Shown here: positions 31,839 through 43,157 of the stretch, piece by piece
Position numbering within the stretch: position 1 is the stretch's first letter
Layout of the letters: every line of letters starts with the position of its first letter
NCBI GenBank assembly: GCA_958510875.1
Contig: OY294070.1
Span: 45,655,299-45,719,298, forward strand
Length of the DNA: 64,000 nucleotides
Direction: 5' to 3'
Source: Endomychus coccineus
Taxonomy: Eukaryota > Arthropoda > Insecta > Coleoptera > Endomychidae
Notes under the pieces: generated by a model
Told to the model about the DNA's origin: nothing
Databases searched by the model: none
Seen by the model: only the letters and a program-made list of their open reading frames with translations
Translations under genes and position numbers: made by a program

Positions 31839-33668
31839 GGCCAGTACTAATAGGAGAAAATATTAGAAATAAAAAAAATAATTCGTTACAGCAATCTGAC
31901 AGCGGGATATTATAAAAGAGGGAAAATAAATCGAACCGACAGCTGCTATCCGGGATGGAATGGGGTGTGTTTTTAGAGGTTGAAAACAGTTTTCCGTGAT
32001 TTCTTGCTAAACCGTGCATTCTATCAAAAAAAGGTGAATATAAAAGTTGTAGGGACTAAAAAGATCTACAAGTTTTGTACCCACCATTTTTGCCCTAACC
32101 TCAAAATTTTTCGGCAAAAATGCGAAAAACCAGTTTTTCTGTTTTTAATTTTTTTCTTTGACATATAAAACTTTATGGAGCTTAAACTTTGGCAAAAGAT
32201 TTATTGCAAAAAGGCAGTAATTTTTTCGGAAGGAAATATATGGAGGTTCTTGTTAAATTTAATTTAAAAAAAACACAAATTTTTAACTGCGATTCCTCTT
32301 AAAACTACGCCTCCTACAGAGTTTGGTTTTTGCTCACTTACTCTTTGTTACGTCTACTTTCGATAAACGGTAAAAAAAGGTATACTGCAATGGAAAAAAT
32401 GGCGGGAAAATTGAAAAACCAAAAAATCGCTGTTTTCGGGGTAATTTACATATTTATCGTTGAATAATTGTTATTAATTATTAGTAAAATCATTTTCATT
32501 TTTTTATGTTTATGAAAACTATAATATCATTTCTTTAATTATTGTATAGATATAGTTTTGACAGCAAATTATATCAGCTATATTTGTATCTTCGTAATCG
32601 CAGGATACGAATATATGACTTCTACGATCGTCGTACATGGGATTGCTACTATCAAACAAAACATAAGAAATGCACATTCCCAATATGCATTTAAGAACAA
32701 TTTTAGTTTTTACTCGAAATCAATTAGTTTACTAAACAAAATATAATCATACAATAGGTAATGTAGTAGATCTACAATGATATATACAGGTTTTGTAGAG
32801 TGGTTTTCAATTATAAGACAGTATTTGCATGTTGCACTGAACAAGTTTATATTGCAAGTATTTATATAAAAAAAATTCTATAAAAAATAATACATCGTGG
32901 AAAAATTGAAGCAGATCCCTCTTGTATTTAGGTAGTAAATATTAACAACATGAAATTCATAAATGCGGTATAAAAATTTAATATTATTTTGAACATGCTT
33001 AAAAAACTAAATTGGAAAAAGTATGCATTCCCATAGATGTATTTTTCTCTAATCTTGCTTTCTTCGCAGAGCGTACTACTTCTTCTTCGTCCAATTCAAC
33101 AAAACTGTACGATTCTCCAGTGTTTTCGAAAGTTTCAATGAGTACTGTTTCAGTTATAGTACATTGATCTGTTTTCATTTCTTCCGAGTCACTTTCGTGT
33201 ATGGAAATTTGTGGAAATTCAGCATTTGAGAAATTTTCTAAATTAAAATAATAAACATAAGATGGTACGACTGTAGTATACGCCTGCTCGACCTCCCATT
33301 GGCTTAGAAGGCCTATGGTTGCGTTCGCATGCTGTCCTTAGTTTCGAAAACAGCTCCTTAAATTTCTCATATTCGTATCCTGCTATTACGAAGATACGAA
33401 TATAGCAGATATAATTTGCTGTCTTAAACATGCATGACATCATATCAAAACTCGATCTATACAATAATTAAAGGAATAATTTTTTTTTCCCAAATTAAAT
33501 TTAACAACGACCTCCAAATATTTTCCTCCGAAAAAATTACTGCTTTTTTGCAATAAATAGAGGTATCTTTTGCCAAAGTTTGAGCTCCATAAAGTTTTAT
33601 TTCTCAAAGAAAAAAATTAAAAACCGAAAAATCGGTTTTTCGCATTTTTGACGAAAAATCTGGTGAAC
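31839..33668 (-). mobile_element. long-TIR DNA element, copy 2, one end truncated
   Basis: Starts TTA then GGCCAGTACTAATAGG and follows the arm sequence of copy 1. The opposite arm (33480-33668) breaks off before its terminus, within the segment around CGCATTTTTGACG. The coding tail runs on the minus strand here but on the plus strand in copy 1, so the two copies are in opposite orientation. A piece around the string TTCGTATCCTGC-ATTACGAAG is present twice (32580 and 33370). Confidence 0.75.
32999..33372 (-). pseudogene. MADF-like C-terminal coding remnant, copy 2
   Basis: The minus frame reads FKELFSKLRTACERNHRPSK, then after one indel VPSYVYYFNLENFSN, and onward AEFPQISIHESDSEEM, ELDEEEVVRSAKKARLEK, ending MHTFSNLVF at a stop (32999-33001). 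LR--C-R------K---G--VY---YF--L-F is the second half of a MADF DNA-binding domain; MADF proteins often accompany Harbinger transposases. The assignment is moderate because only the last helix region is visible. The acidic/basic tail is conserved in both copies. Confidence 0.45.
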
Positions 33669-33829
33669 AGACTTGTGATATCGACAAAAAAAAAATTCAA
33701 AAAATACCGTTTGCACTACAATGAAACTTCACTGAATTTTTCTAATGCGAAAAAAGTAATACTGAAATATTTTCTATTCTAATGTCAAAAATGTATGTAT
33801 CGTAGATCGAATCTAGCACCGCAATCGCA

Positions 33830-34135
33830 TTCCGCGGTCCCGAAAACCCCCGAGAGACGAATTTCGTTGCATTTCAGAGCATATTAAAAATCAATCCATG
33901 AACATGACGTAGGTCATCAGGGTATCCTGACCACCAGGTGACTATTGAGTGTCATGGTCATGACCGGTAGGCTCAAGAGAACCTCCCTAACAGGTTTCAT
34001 TCCTTTACAGAAGGTATTTCTGCGAATTCCCTGGAGACGACGATAGTACCAGGAAGTCCAGAGCCCCAGGTTCGTCGTAGTGTAAATCTTACACCGGAAT
34101 CGTGTTCAACGGCTTCTAAAACCCCCGAGTGAGAA
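33830..34135. repeat. isolated units of the GGTCGCTGA/CCCCCGAG satellite family
   Basis: Two diverged units each end in AAAACCCCCGAG then GAGA-AA. They share the AATTCC-GGAGA motif of the 21-kb units. A further piece with GGTCGCTGATCGCGAAT is at 34504. Non-coding. Confidence 0.65.
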
Positions 34136-34139
34136 ATGT

Positions 34140-35780
34140 TGGCTATATTTGGACATTTTTTCAACATTTTCAATATTATCTCCTGTCTAAAATATATTAA
34201 TATGTATTGAAAAACCACTAGGTACATAAACATTTTTCTAAAGTTAAAGAAATCATGTCTCGGCGACGAGGTAAAAATAGTCTGGCACCAAAATCCCTTA
34301 AGCTGAAGTAACGACAATTTTAAACAGACGTGTTTATGACTACCGTAGGAATGGTCTTTGCGGTAGCAATATTACTGATATATACACAATTATAAGCATT
34401 ATAACGAAATTTGCAAGTGTAGTCCAGTCGCTCTGTCGTGAAAAATGGCCAAAAACGGTTTTTTTTGGGGAGTGGTATTTCAGAGTGATTTCTTATGTTT
34501 TTTGGGTCGCTGATCGCGAATCTGAGGGTCAAATGTGTATTGGATCAATGCGCTTCAAGTTATGAGCATTTTTTATGGCCAAAAAAGTCATTTTTTGCGT
34601 ATTTTTGGTTTAACATGAAAAGTATGACATATATGAAAAAAACACCTGTATGAAAATTATAGGTATTATTGAAATACGTCGAATGCGCCTAACTAGAAGT
34701 TTCTAAAATATTTTGGGCTCACTGTGCACCCATTTTAGCCCTTTTTTGAAAAAAACTAACAAAAACTCCTCTTACTTTATTTTTCAACTTAATGAATTGT
34801 AAATGGCAAGAAATTGTGCATTTTTGTATCTATTTTTATGTACTTTTCGATTTTTTTCAATATCTTATGAGGTGGCGCTACAATCGGCCATTTACAAAAA
34901 ATCTTAAAATGGCGATAACTAATTGAATTTTCAATTTATTCACTCGAAACAAAAAGCATTCGAAAGATTTTGATATTTTTTACCTTGTTTCTCAAGCTTG
35001 CACATTTTTTTTTGAAATGCGGCAATTTGGCGCTAAGTCAAAGTTTTTAAACCTCAAAAAAATCGATAAATTTCAAGGTTAAATGTTATGAAATAAGTTG
35101 AAATTTTCACAGCTAGAAGACATTTCCATGACCCAACTTTTGAGCCCAACCCGAACTCGATTGGTCGAGATTCGGCTGAGATATTGAAGTAGACGTGTTG
35201 AGGTTCACCCTGAGCCCAAATTTCCCTCGAATTTTCCAAAAGAAAACAAATAAAACTATTTAATGCTGAAAATGCGTATTCCTACTTATTTTTTTGACAA
35301 TTTGGCGATCTGAATAAAAAAATTTTATTCATTTATTTTCTCATGAAACAATATTTTACCTTGAAAGAAAGCGCGAAATTTATGAATTTATTTCCCAAAA
35401 TTTGAATTTTTTTGATGAATTAATACATTTTTCTTATTGAGTTAATACGTATGTTTGTTAGTGTACGAAAGTGTGTATGTGTCTTTTTTCATGTCTGTGC
35501 ACGTGCGTGCGCACACAAGCGCGCTTTCTTAATTTTTGTAAATAAATCTTCAAAGCTTTTTGCACCATTCATTATTGTTTTAATACATCAAAACAAACTT
35601 CTTTACAACTTCATAAAAATATATCTTATGATCTATTTCAAACTAATTAATAATTAATTATTTACACATACACATTTTATTCCAATAACTGTAATTTATA
35701 CTAATATAACTTAAAAAGATTTTTAAAGTATAATGTCTTTTATTTGTCAACAATGGGAACTTCAAACATGATATAATTAA
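34140..35780. other. no gene seen
   Basis: AT-rich with homopolymer runs. Short frames here lack any domain. A mixed GTGCACGTGCGTGCGCAC stretch at 35495-35515 is an alternating purine-pyrimidine tract. The text around 34550-35250 looks like old repetitive DNA but no second copy is in the window. Confidence 0.6.
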
Positions 35781-35784
35781 GCCC

Positions 35785-35992
35785 TCATTTTCTTCGCCTT
35801 TTTACTGGCACTTTTTTGGGCTGTGACAAAGCATCTTCACTATCTGTTGTGCAATCAAAAGTAGTGTTTATTATATCATCTTCGTCAATGTCGCCGCGCA
35901 TCTCAATGGACGGTTTATGATCATTATCAATATCATCAGAAACTATTTCGCAAACATCTGAAGAATCTTTATTACAAATTTCGTGATCAACA
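35785..35992 (-). other. possible 3' end of an acidic protein gene
   Basis: The minus frame has 68 codons with many Asp/Glu (KDSSDVCEIVSDDIDND, then GDIDEDDIINTTFD) and closes with a basic stretch KKVPVKRRRK at the stop (35785-35787). A stop lies just upstream where a foldback repeat begins (35993). The acidic tail followed by a nuclear-localisation-like basic end looks protein-coding, but I do not recognise it. It could belong to a transposon. Confidence 0.35.
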
Positions 35993-36240
35993 TTATTAGT
36001 CGAGGAAATAAAGCACTAAAATAGGCCAAATCTGAGAAAGTTGGCGCAGTTGGATGGATTGAGATGCGGTTTTCTACATTCGATTCAGAAAGTGATTTAG
36101 AAACTTTGCCCGGTATTTTTGTTTTGCGGAAAAAATTTGTTGCATTTCTACAGCCAAAAATGCATTTTTCAAAGATGCACATTTTGAGGTAAATAAAAAA
36201 AATGGGCTCGAATTGGTTTCTTGGGGGTTTTTGGGGTCAC
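35993..36240. repeat. end segment of the 36-37-kb foldback satellite
   Basis: Matches 56705-56890 inverted and 55820-55960 directly (GGCGCAGTTGGATGGATTGAG, ATTTCTACAGCCAAAAAATG-like). It appears to be the outer end of a foldback family whose inner part is the 155-bp array. Confidence 0.75.
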
Positions 36241-36439
36241 TGAACACGAATATGATATTTAAAAAATTCCCTGAGGTCCCCTTGGACCTCCCGGGGGTAT
36301 ACTAGCGTCCTGACGTCCTGGATATCGACGAAATTAATGAAAAAATTATTTTTAATGTTTGTCAACTGTGCGAAAGGTGATATGAAGGTTGCTAGTGATG
36401 ATAACGACATGAAAAAACTCTTCTGCAATACCTGGTGTA

Positions 36440-37740
36440 CTCTGCGTCCGGGTAACGACGTGATCTTCTAGGAATTTGCTAATTTTTCTTCAGAGAATGT
36501 AACATGTTCTGGCTCTCTGGGGTTTTTATTGTCGCCGATCACGATCATGATACTCACAATGTGGTGCAAATTCCTAGAAGATGACGTAGATACACAGGGC
36601 TCGAGTGTCCCGGAAACACCCCTAGGTAATTTGCAGAACATTGTGAGTATCACAGTCGTGAACAGCGCCTTTGAAAACCCCTGAGAGCTAGAATTTATTA
36701 CATTTAATTAAAAAAGAAACAAGAAATTCCTAGAAGATGACGTGGATACACAGGGCTCGAGTGTCCCGGAAATACCCCTAGGTAATTTGCAGAACATTGT
36801 GAGTGTCACAGTCGTGAACAGCGACTTTGAAAACCCCCGAGAGCTAGAATTTATTAATTTAATTTAAAAAAAACAAGAAATTCCTAGAAGATGACGTGGA
36901 TACACAGGACTCGAGTGTCCTGGAAATACCCCTAGGTAATTTGCAGAACATTGTAAGGATCACAGTCGTGATCAGCGACTTTGAAAACCCCCGAGAGCTA
37001 GAATCAGTTACCTTTCATGAAGAAAAATTAGCAAATTCCTAGAAGATGGCGTAGGTAAACAGGGCTCCAGAGACCCGAAAACACCCCCAGGTAATTTGCA
37101 GCACATTGCGAGTGTCATAGTCGTGATCGGCGACTTTGAAAACCTCCGAGAGCTAGAATTTATTACATTTAATTAAAAAAAAACAAGAAATTCTTAGAAG
37201 ATGACGTGCATACACAGGGCTCGATTGTCCCGGAAACACCCCTAGGTAATTTGCAGAACATTGTGAGTATCACAGTCGTGAACAGCGACTTTGAAAACCC
37301 CCGAGAGCTAGAATTTATTACATTTAATTAAAAAAAAAACAAGAAATTCCTAGAAGATGACGTGGATACACAGGGCTCGAGGGTCCCGGAAATACCCCGA
37401 AAATTCCACTTCGCACATGATCGCACAACGGCGGGGTCAGATGCCGGAACGAAGTTAACCACCGGAACAAAGGCAGTGAACTATGTAGCGTGAAGGATTT
37501 TTCCTACAATAAATACGGCTACAGAAACCAGTAGAACCAGTTTCAGTTCAAGCGTCAAGCCTGCCCTAAAGATGCCACCTGTAATGGTTGGCGAAACGTC
37601 GGCATCAAGTCGAGCTATTGTGACGCGGAATCCATCCGGAAGACAAGATTTTTCAAGATTAGCTGTCCGCGGAAGTCTACTATCCAAGAGTCACAGTCCT
37701 GATCAGCGACTTTGAAAACCCCCGAGAGCTAGAATTTGTT
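36440..37740 (+). repeat. ~155-bp satellite array with an inverted first unit
   Basis: TTCCTAGAAGATGACGT recurs at 36571, 36727, 36881, 37036, 37191 and 37347, a period of 154-156 bp. Each unit also contains AATTTGCAGAACATTG and GACTTTGAAAACCCCCGAG. The first unit (36440-36570) is inverted. The array is interrupted at 37399-37688 by an unrelated insertion and resumes with GATCAGCGACTTTGAAAAC. A minus or plus frame of ~60 codons per unit is incidental. Confidence 0.92.
37399..37688 (+). mobile_element. small Penelope-type insertion in the satellite array
   Basis: A non-satellite block of about 290 bp. It contains CCTAAAGATGCC, a hairpin, and GGCGAAACGTCGGCATC, the arrangement found in terminal regions of Penelope-like elements. 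A partial second copy is at 45553-45630. About 35 bp of the array are missing at the insertion point, so this is not a clean insertion. No coding part survives. Confidence 0.55.
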
Positions 37741-38460
37741 ACCCTTTTTCGCACACATAAAAGACCTCGTTAAAACACATTCTTTCCGGAGTATGTACTT
37801 ATTATCTAAGGCTTTTTTGGTAGTAATTTAAAAAGGAAATGTATTAAAATAATCGATCGCATATAAACATTTTTTCAATTAAATTAGGATTACAATCAAA
37901 ATACATGTATACTAGTTTAGTATGTTGTCTTTCATTATGTTTACAATATATACTGTTATAATTTCATTTCATAAACAATAAAAATTTAAAAATAATAACT
38001 TACCGAACTATGAAAATCAGAAAAGATCAAATAAAAGATATTTATATGGAATTAAAAACAATAGTAAAAGCTAAATAATAGTTAGGATATTAATATTAAC
38101 AATGTAAAACATAATAAACAACAATGTAATAGAATAAGAAGTGATAATCAAGAACTTCAGTGAAAGTGAAGAAACGTACTGTGTAACGAAGGCAGAAATC
38201 ATAATTAAAGTGATTACAAAACTGTCATGAGATAGTACAAAACATTGAATAATGTTATAGATATAAGTTAGGATTAGTAAATTTGAGTTATGTAATGTTA
38301 AAAGAATGTTATTGATATAATATAGTATGTATTAGATTTAAGAATAAGTAACTGTCAAGAAAACCATAAATATGGGAATAATCATATTAATAATAACCCA
38401 ATCATAGGTTATATTATACCAAAGTGTGGGGAAAAATGTAGGCAATATTAATTTAAAAAA
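37741..38460. other. no gene seen
   Basis: Strongly AT-rich, few G/C, no frames of note. ACCTCGTTAAAACA at 37768 recurs at 39525, suggesting the block 37760-39530 entered the satellite region as one unit or is bounded by a short duplication (AAAAGACCTCGTTAAAAC). Confidence 0.5.
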
Positions 38461-38675
38461 AGGAATCACTATCAATTAAAATAAGTTGAAAATCTCCAAT
38501 AATTCAAAAATTATAGAATACTAAATTCTGATTGGTCGAGACGAATTTCTAGTGTCAGTCTGGTAACAATGAGTACTTGTGTCAGTTTAACAACAATTAA
38601 CTTGGCATTCTTGATATGAAAAGTAAACACCTCATTGGTTAATTTTGAAAATGCTTGGCGTCGGTTTTGGAGGCC

Positions 38676-38709
38676 TATAAAAGGGTCTGAAAGTAAAGCC
38701 AAGTTCAGT
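38676..38709 (+). promoter_or_regulatory. candidate TATA plus arthropod initiator
   Basis: TATAAAAG at 38676-38683 and TCAGT with its A at 38707 are 31 bases apart, the spacing of a canonical TATA-Inr promoter. TCAGT is the arthropod initiator. The downstream 38720-39360 is AT-rich leader-like sequence with no ORF. It may be the promoter of a degraded LTR element. Confidence 0.5.
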
Positions 38710-39569
38710 TTGCATTAATATCCAAGTAGAGACTGTTCTTCTCTGGCAACTCACCAAAATTTTCTAACCTAAGTTTATAAAAATAAACATCAGTGAACGC
38801 AAGTGTTCCAAACTTCGATAAGTTCCAAATAACCGAAGTTAATAAAATTTATTAAAAGTCAACGAGTGTTTCAAGTATCTAAATCAAGTAAAAGGTTGTA
38901 ATAACCTCCAATTTATAAGAAGTATCCAACGATTGCCATTCTTCAATATAATTTCAATAAAGCATCGAAAAGTTTTATGTCTTATCTAAAAGAATAAAAC
39001 AAAGTATTATCAACAGTTCCTGATTCTCAAGAAGAAGTAACCAAAATTATGTCATAGATTTTGTAAACATAAAATTGAATTACCCGAGATAATAAGAGTC
39101 ATAGAAATTAAATATTGTGAAATCAAAGAGCATTGTGTTTGATTCCATATAAAATTATTCTATAGATAAACTTCAAAACTTCATAAACATTAATTCAAAG
39201 TTCAAATATAATCAAATTAACAAGATAAAAAGCTAGCCGGTAGAATCAAAATATAATTATTAATAACAAATAAAACAAAATAAACTCATAAGAATTAAGT
39301 TAATAATTGTCACCACAACGTGGGGCAAAATAAAACAGTAAGAATTTAGTTAACAATACATTATACACTAAAACCTCCGGTACTGTACACTCGACGGGTT
39401 CGGATACCTCGGCTATGTCGACACTGCCAATTTTTCTCGTAACGCAATATTTACTATTCTGATTTGAGAGAGGAATAGAACTGTTACTCCTGTCAAACTC
39501 ACCTTAAAAATAACTTCATAAAAGACCTCGTTAAAACGATTTCTATCCGGAATCGCAAGCATCCACTTT

Positions 39570-39860
39570 TAACGCATTTCCGCATCTTTCGGCACTTTAA
39601 AAACAGAAGTTTCTTGCTTTACACTTTTGTACCCCGTTTTGCATTTCGGCACAATGCACGGTTTAGTAATTTGTTTCGAAAAACGCAGGTGTTCCTTGTG
39701 TTGACAAGTCAACTGACAGTTGTCAGAGAATACTCCTACGTGACGACTTTTGGTACTACGCGAAAGTCGACGCTTAGCGGACTCACTTCTCACATAGGAA
39801 ACAACCTCGAGTTTCCAGACCTGTATGTACGACCGTTAGTTAAAGTAACTCGGTCATAGA
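39570..39860 (+). repeat. fragment of the 50-54-kb palindrome family
   Basis: Shares CAAGTCAACTGACA and GAGAATACTC, GACTTTTGGTACTAC with 54015-54175 and with 50605-50650 (inverted). It lacks the 38-bp palindromic insertion present there, so it is an unfilled site. Confidence 0.65.
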
Positions 39861-39984
39861 TATATGAATTTAGGTACATATGAATGATGGAGCATAACAC
39901 GTAGAACTAAAGTACTAATAATAATCGAGGGAGTAACCACTCTACATTTTTGCGTCCCAACCAATTCACAATTTCACAAAAATT

Positions 39985-40110
39985 TTAAAGTAAATCGATG
40001 GTAGACGCCGTTACTCTATGCTAATTTATATCATGATTTAATGAGAGAACAATTATTGTTTTTAGACCACGTTTATCATTCAAAGTGGTATAAAAACAAA
40101 GTATTTGTTC
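39985..40110. repeat. remnant of the 26.5-kb palindrome family
   Basis: Shares AATCGATGGTAGACGCCGTT and GTGGTATAAAAACAAAGTA with 26440-26690. Only a short version of the foldback remains. Confidence 0.6.
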
Positions 40111-40246
40111 TTTCATTTATTACACAAGAATTTCATACCATTTCACACCTATTCAAACCAATTCACAGCATTACACAATCATTTCCCATCTTTATACAAG
40201 CATTTAATATTATGTCACACCATTTCATTAAAATTTCATTCTTTTC

Positions 40247-41205
40247 TACCGGGATATCAAAAATTATCTTGGTCAAGGGTGGTTGTGGAATCTAAAACGT
40301 GTGTCTTACTTTAGGTTTGAAATAATTGTCACTGTCACACTGACATCATCAATAACCTACAAATTTCATACCTACTTATTTCAGTTGTAAAACAATAATG
40401 AACTACAAATTATGAAATAATTATGTGAACTTTGAGCCTTTTCAGAGATCGTGATAGCCACAATCCGGGTCAAAAACTGTTTTGAAATAGTTAATTTTCC
40501 GCAAATCGAATGACGTTCACGTGAGAAGCCCGTAGCACGCGAGTTAGAAAAGTGCAAACTGGTTGTACCTAATACGGCTTTACGACGACTTTTCGCGTGT
40601 CGTTTTCGCTCCATGTAGTTAGATTTAGTAACGGACCGCGCCCGACTTTTTTCGATAAATGTCCATTAAATAGGAAAATTTAATTAAAACAGTTTGAGCT
40701 ATTCTCAGATCTCAGCTAAGCGTTTAACGTGCGACGTATCAAAGGGAATTTTCTCGCGACTAAAATACACACGAAGCGGGTAAAAGCTAGCGGCCCATAG
40801 CCAAAAACACTTTATTACAACTGGCGCCGGTCGCACGGAGCAAAAAACGGCCCCAAAGTAACAAGACCGAGGTAAAATGTATAAACTCTAACTTACGCGC
40901 AGCGAGCTCCTCGAGGCATATGTCAAAATGATTTCGTTCGTAGCTAATTACATAGGACGTCTGGCGTTCATACAATTATGTGTTTAGATAATTCGAACCT
41001 TCTAATTTCGATAGGCCACGTGAAAATCCCGGAGTACAAAGCGCTAAAGACTCCTGAGTGTTACAATATTCGTATAAAATTGCGAAATTTCGCACTTTTA
41101 GAAACTTCAAATTAATTATGACATAATTATTTCAAACGTAAGGTAAGACACACGTTTTAGATTCCACAACCACCCTTGACCAAGATAATTTTTGATATCC
41201 CGGTA
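40247..41205. mobile_element. ~960-bp TIR element, single-arm form of the 50-54-kb palindrome
   Basis: Ends TACCGGGATATCAAAAATTA and its complement, with ~85-bp inverted repeats containing GGTCAAGGGTGGTTGTGGAA. TA flanks or begins each end. The interior has CACGTGAGAAGC, GCGGGTAAAAGCTAGCGG and TTACGCGCAGCGAGCTCCT, all present again at 50.7-52.1 and 53.9-54.5 kb. No coding capacity. Confidence 0.85.
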
Positions 41206-41827
41206 TAACTATTTCAAGTATTACATAACATTTTAGCTGGAATTTCAGTCTATTATTCTCGATTTTACTAGGACTTTATAAAATCTCGGTACTATTAATT
41301 GTAATATCATACTTCTTTTAAATGAATTGAGCATTAAAATTTTGGATTCAGAAATTTATTAGAAAAGTTTACTGATATAATACATTTCACAACGCAACGC
41401 TTCGGGTCGATTGTGTAAAATTTAATTGATCTGAAGTTCAAATGAACCTCTGCCAAATCATGAACCGGGTTCAGTCCAATGTCTGCTGTATAAAGAAATT
41501 TGTTTCTTAGAACAATTGAACAAGCAATGTTGGCAGCACTAGATGTTGGCGAGATTTAGATTTTCACTGTTTATTTCAAATAGACATAATTTCCCGCTTT
41601 TTATAAATTGTTTCCGATTGTTTGCAAATTTTGATAGAATTTTCGCTTTATTATCAAAATTGACAGGTGTAAATTGCTTTTTCTACAAACGCTTAACAAA
41701 GTAGCCTTTGACGCTTTCAGATTTCAACGCAAAGTTGACGTTTTCCGTGAAATGTCATTTTGTGACAGCATTTGCGCTCTAAAGCGGAAATATTTCGAAA
41801 ACGCTCGCTTCTCCAACGTATTTCTGC

Positions 41828-43058
41828 ATGATGATTGATGATAGTGACAGTCAATTATCAAACACTCCTCCTGATGTAGCAGAAAGTGCAAAAATTGTTA
41901 CTTTGAATCTGCTACCAGAGAAATCAAGGAAGAAATATGAATTACAATACGGTAAATTCATGATGTGGTGCCAGTCGAAGAAGGTGAATAAGTATTCAGA
42001 AAACGTATTACTGGCTTATTTTGGAGAAAAATCATTGATTTGTAAGTCATCAACTCTTTGGTCTACGTATTCGATGATACGGACATGCTTGAATGTTAAA
42101 AATAACATCGAAATCAATAAGTATCCTAAACTTATCGCATTTCTGAAGAAACAGTCTGTTGGATATAAAGCGAAAAAATCCAAAACATTCACCACTGAAG
42201 ATATTCACAAATTTTTACAAGAAGCGCCCGATGAAGAATATCTACTAAAAAAGGTAAATTTTAATATTTCATGCTCTTAGTAGTTTGAGAAGCGGTTAGT
42301 ATTTTTTTGAATTTAGTGCAATTTGGTTAGCATAGACATTTGGAATAGCTATTAATTGCAGTTTTTTTTATAGGTTATTCTAATTATGGGTATTGCTGGT
42401 GCCTGCAGGCGCGATGAGTTGGTCAAAATGGAGATTGGTTACATAGAAGATAAGGATTCTATTTTAATAGTCCGAATTCCCGATTCAAAAACGAGAATAA
42501 GCCGTGTTTTTACGATTGTTGGTCATAATGAAGAGAATTCAGTTGATTATCTTTCAATTTGTAAAAAATATATTGCACTCAGAAAACATTGTCTGAATAA
42601 CAATACTGTCCAACGTCTATTTTTACGTTATGAAAAAGGTAGATGTATGAAACAAGTTGTGGGGTATGAATACAATCGGCAAGACTCCCAGTTACATTGC
42701 TGAATATTTGAAATTGCCCGAGCATAATTTATATACTGGACACTGTCTCCGACGAACCTCTGCTACTTTATTGGTGAATGGTGGAGGTGACCTAATACAA
42801 CTGAAAAAACATGGTGGATGGAAAAGTAACAATGTAGCAGAAGGCTACATAGATGATTCAATCAACAATAAGATTGAAACTACCAAGAGAATATTCTCAA
42901 GACCATCTACATCTCGTTCTGTAGATTTCCAATATTCGGGGGAATTAATGTTAGATAAATCTACTGATCGTCCATCAGGTTCAGGAATAATAATTAAAGA
43001 GTGTCACAATTGTACATTCAATTTTAGTAAAGTCAATGATAAATTAAATCAACATTAA
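41828..43058 (+). pseudogene. tyrosine recombinase (Crypton-like), two exons, one frameshift
   Basis: Exon 1 is 41828-42253 and ends KSKTFTTEDIHKF...YLLKK. A 120-bp GT-AG intron (42254-42373) in phase 0 follows; exon 2 starts VILIMGIAGACRRDEL. The core residues of a tyrosine recombinase are all present: Arg in GACRRDELVKM, HxxR in TGHCLRRTSAT, His in LKKHGGWKS and the Tyr nucleophile in AEGYIDDS. The N-terminal helical part (PEKSRKKYELQYGKF) is SAM-like, as in phage integrases. One extra G at 42660-42664 shifts the frame between KQVV and MNTIGKTPSYI; the rest is open to the stop at 43056-43058. An AATAAA lies at 43097. The family is widespread in insects and resembles CryptonI; Crypton identity is inferred. 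A sequencing error cannot be excluded. Confidence 0.82.
42254..42373 (+). other. intron of the tyrosine recombinase gene
   Basis: GTAAATTTTAATATT at the donor and TTTTTTTTATAG at the acceptor. Removing it joins two parts of the domain without changing the frame. Confidence 0.85.
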
Positions 43059-43157
43059 TCAGGAATTTATAAACTGTACTTGATGTACTTTTGTTGAATA
43101 AAGCATCTGGTGTTTTTTCTTTTTTTTTTTCTGAAAACTGCGTTTGTAGAAAAAATC

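Noticed and set aside
35451..35657. 68-codon frame with a Cys-rich start
   Set aside because: Arises from a GT/GC-rich low-complexity tract; no homology pattern.
36571..37400. Regular ~155-bp repeats resembling a CRISPR-type array
   Set aside because: The whole unit repeats without unique spacers, units occur inverted, and the context is an animal genome. It is a satellite.
38460..39360. Complete LTR retrotransposon suggested by promoter and leader
   Set aside because: No second LTR, no primer-binding site that I trust and no gag-pol in the vicinity. Kept only as a promoter candidate.
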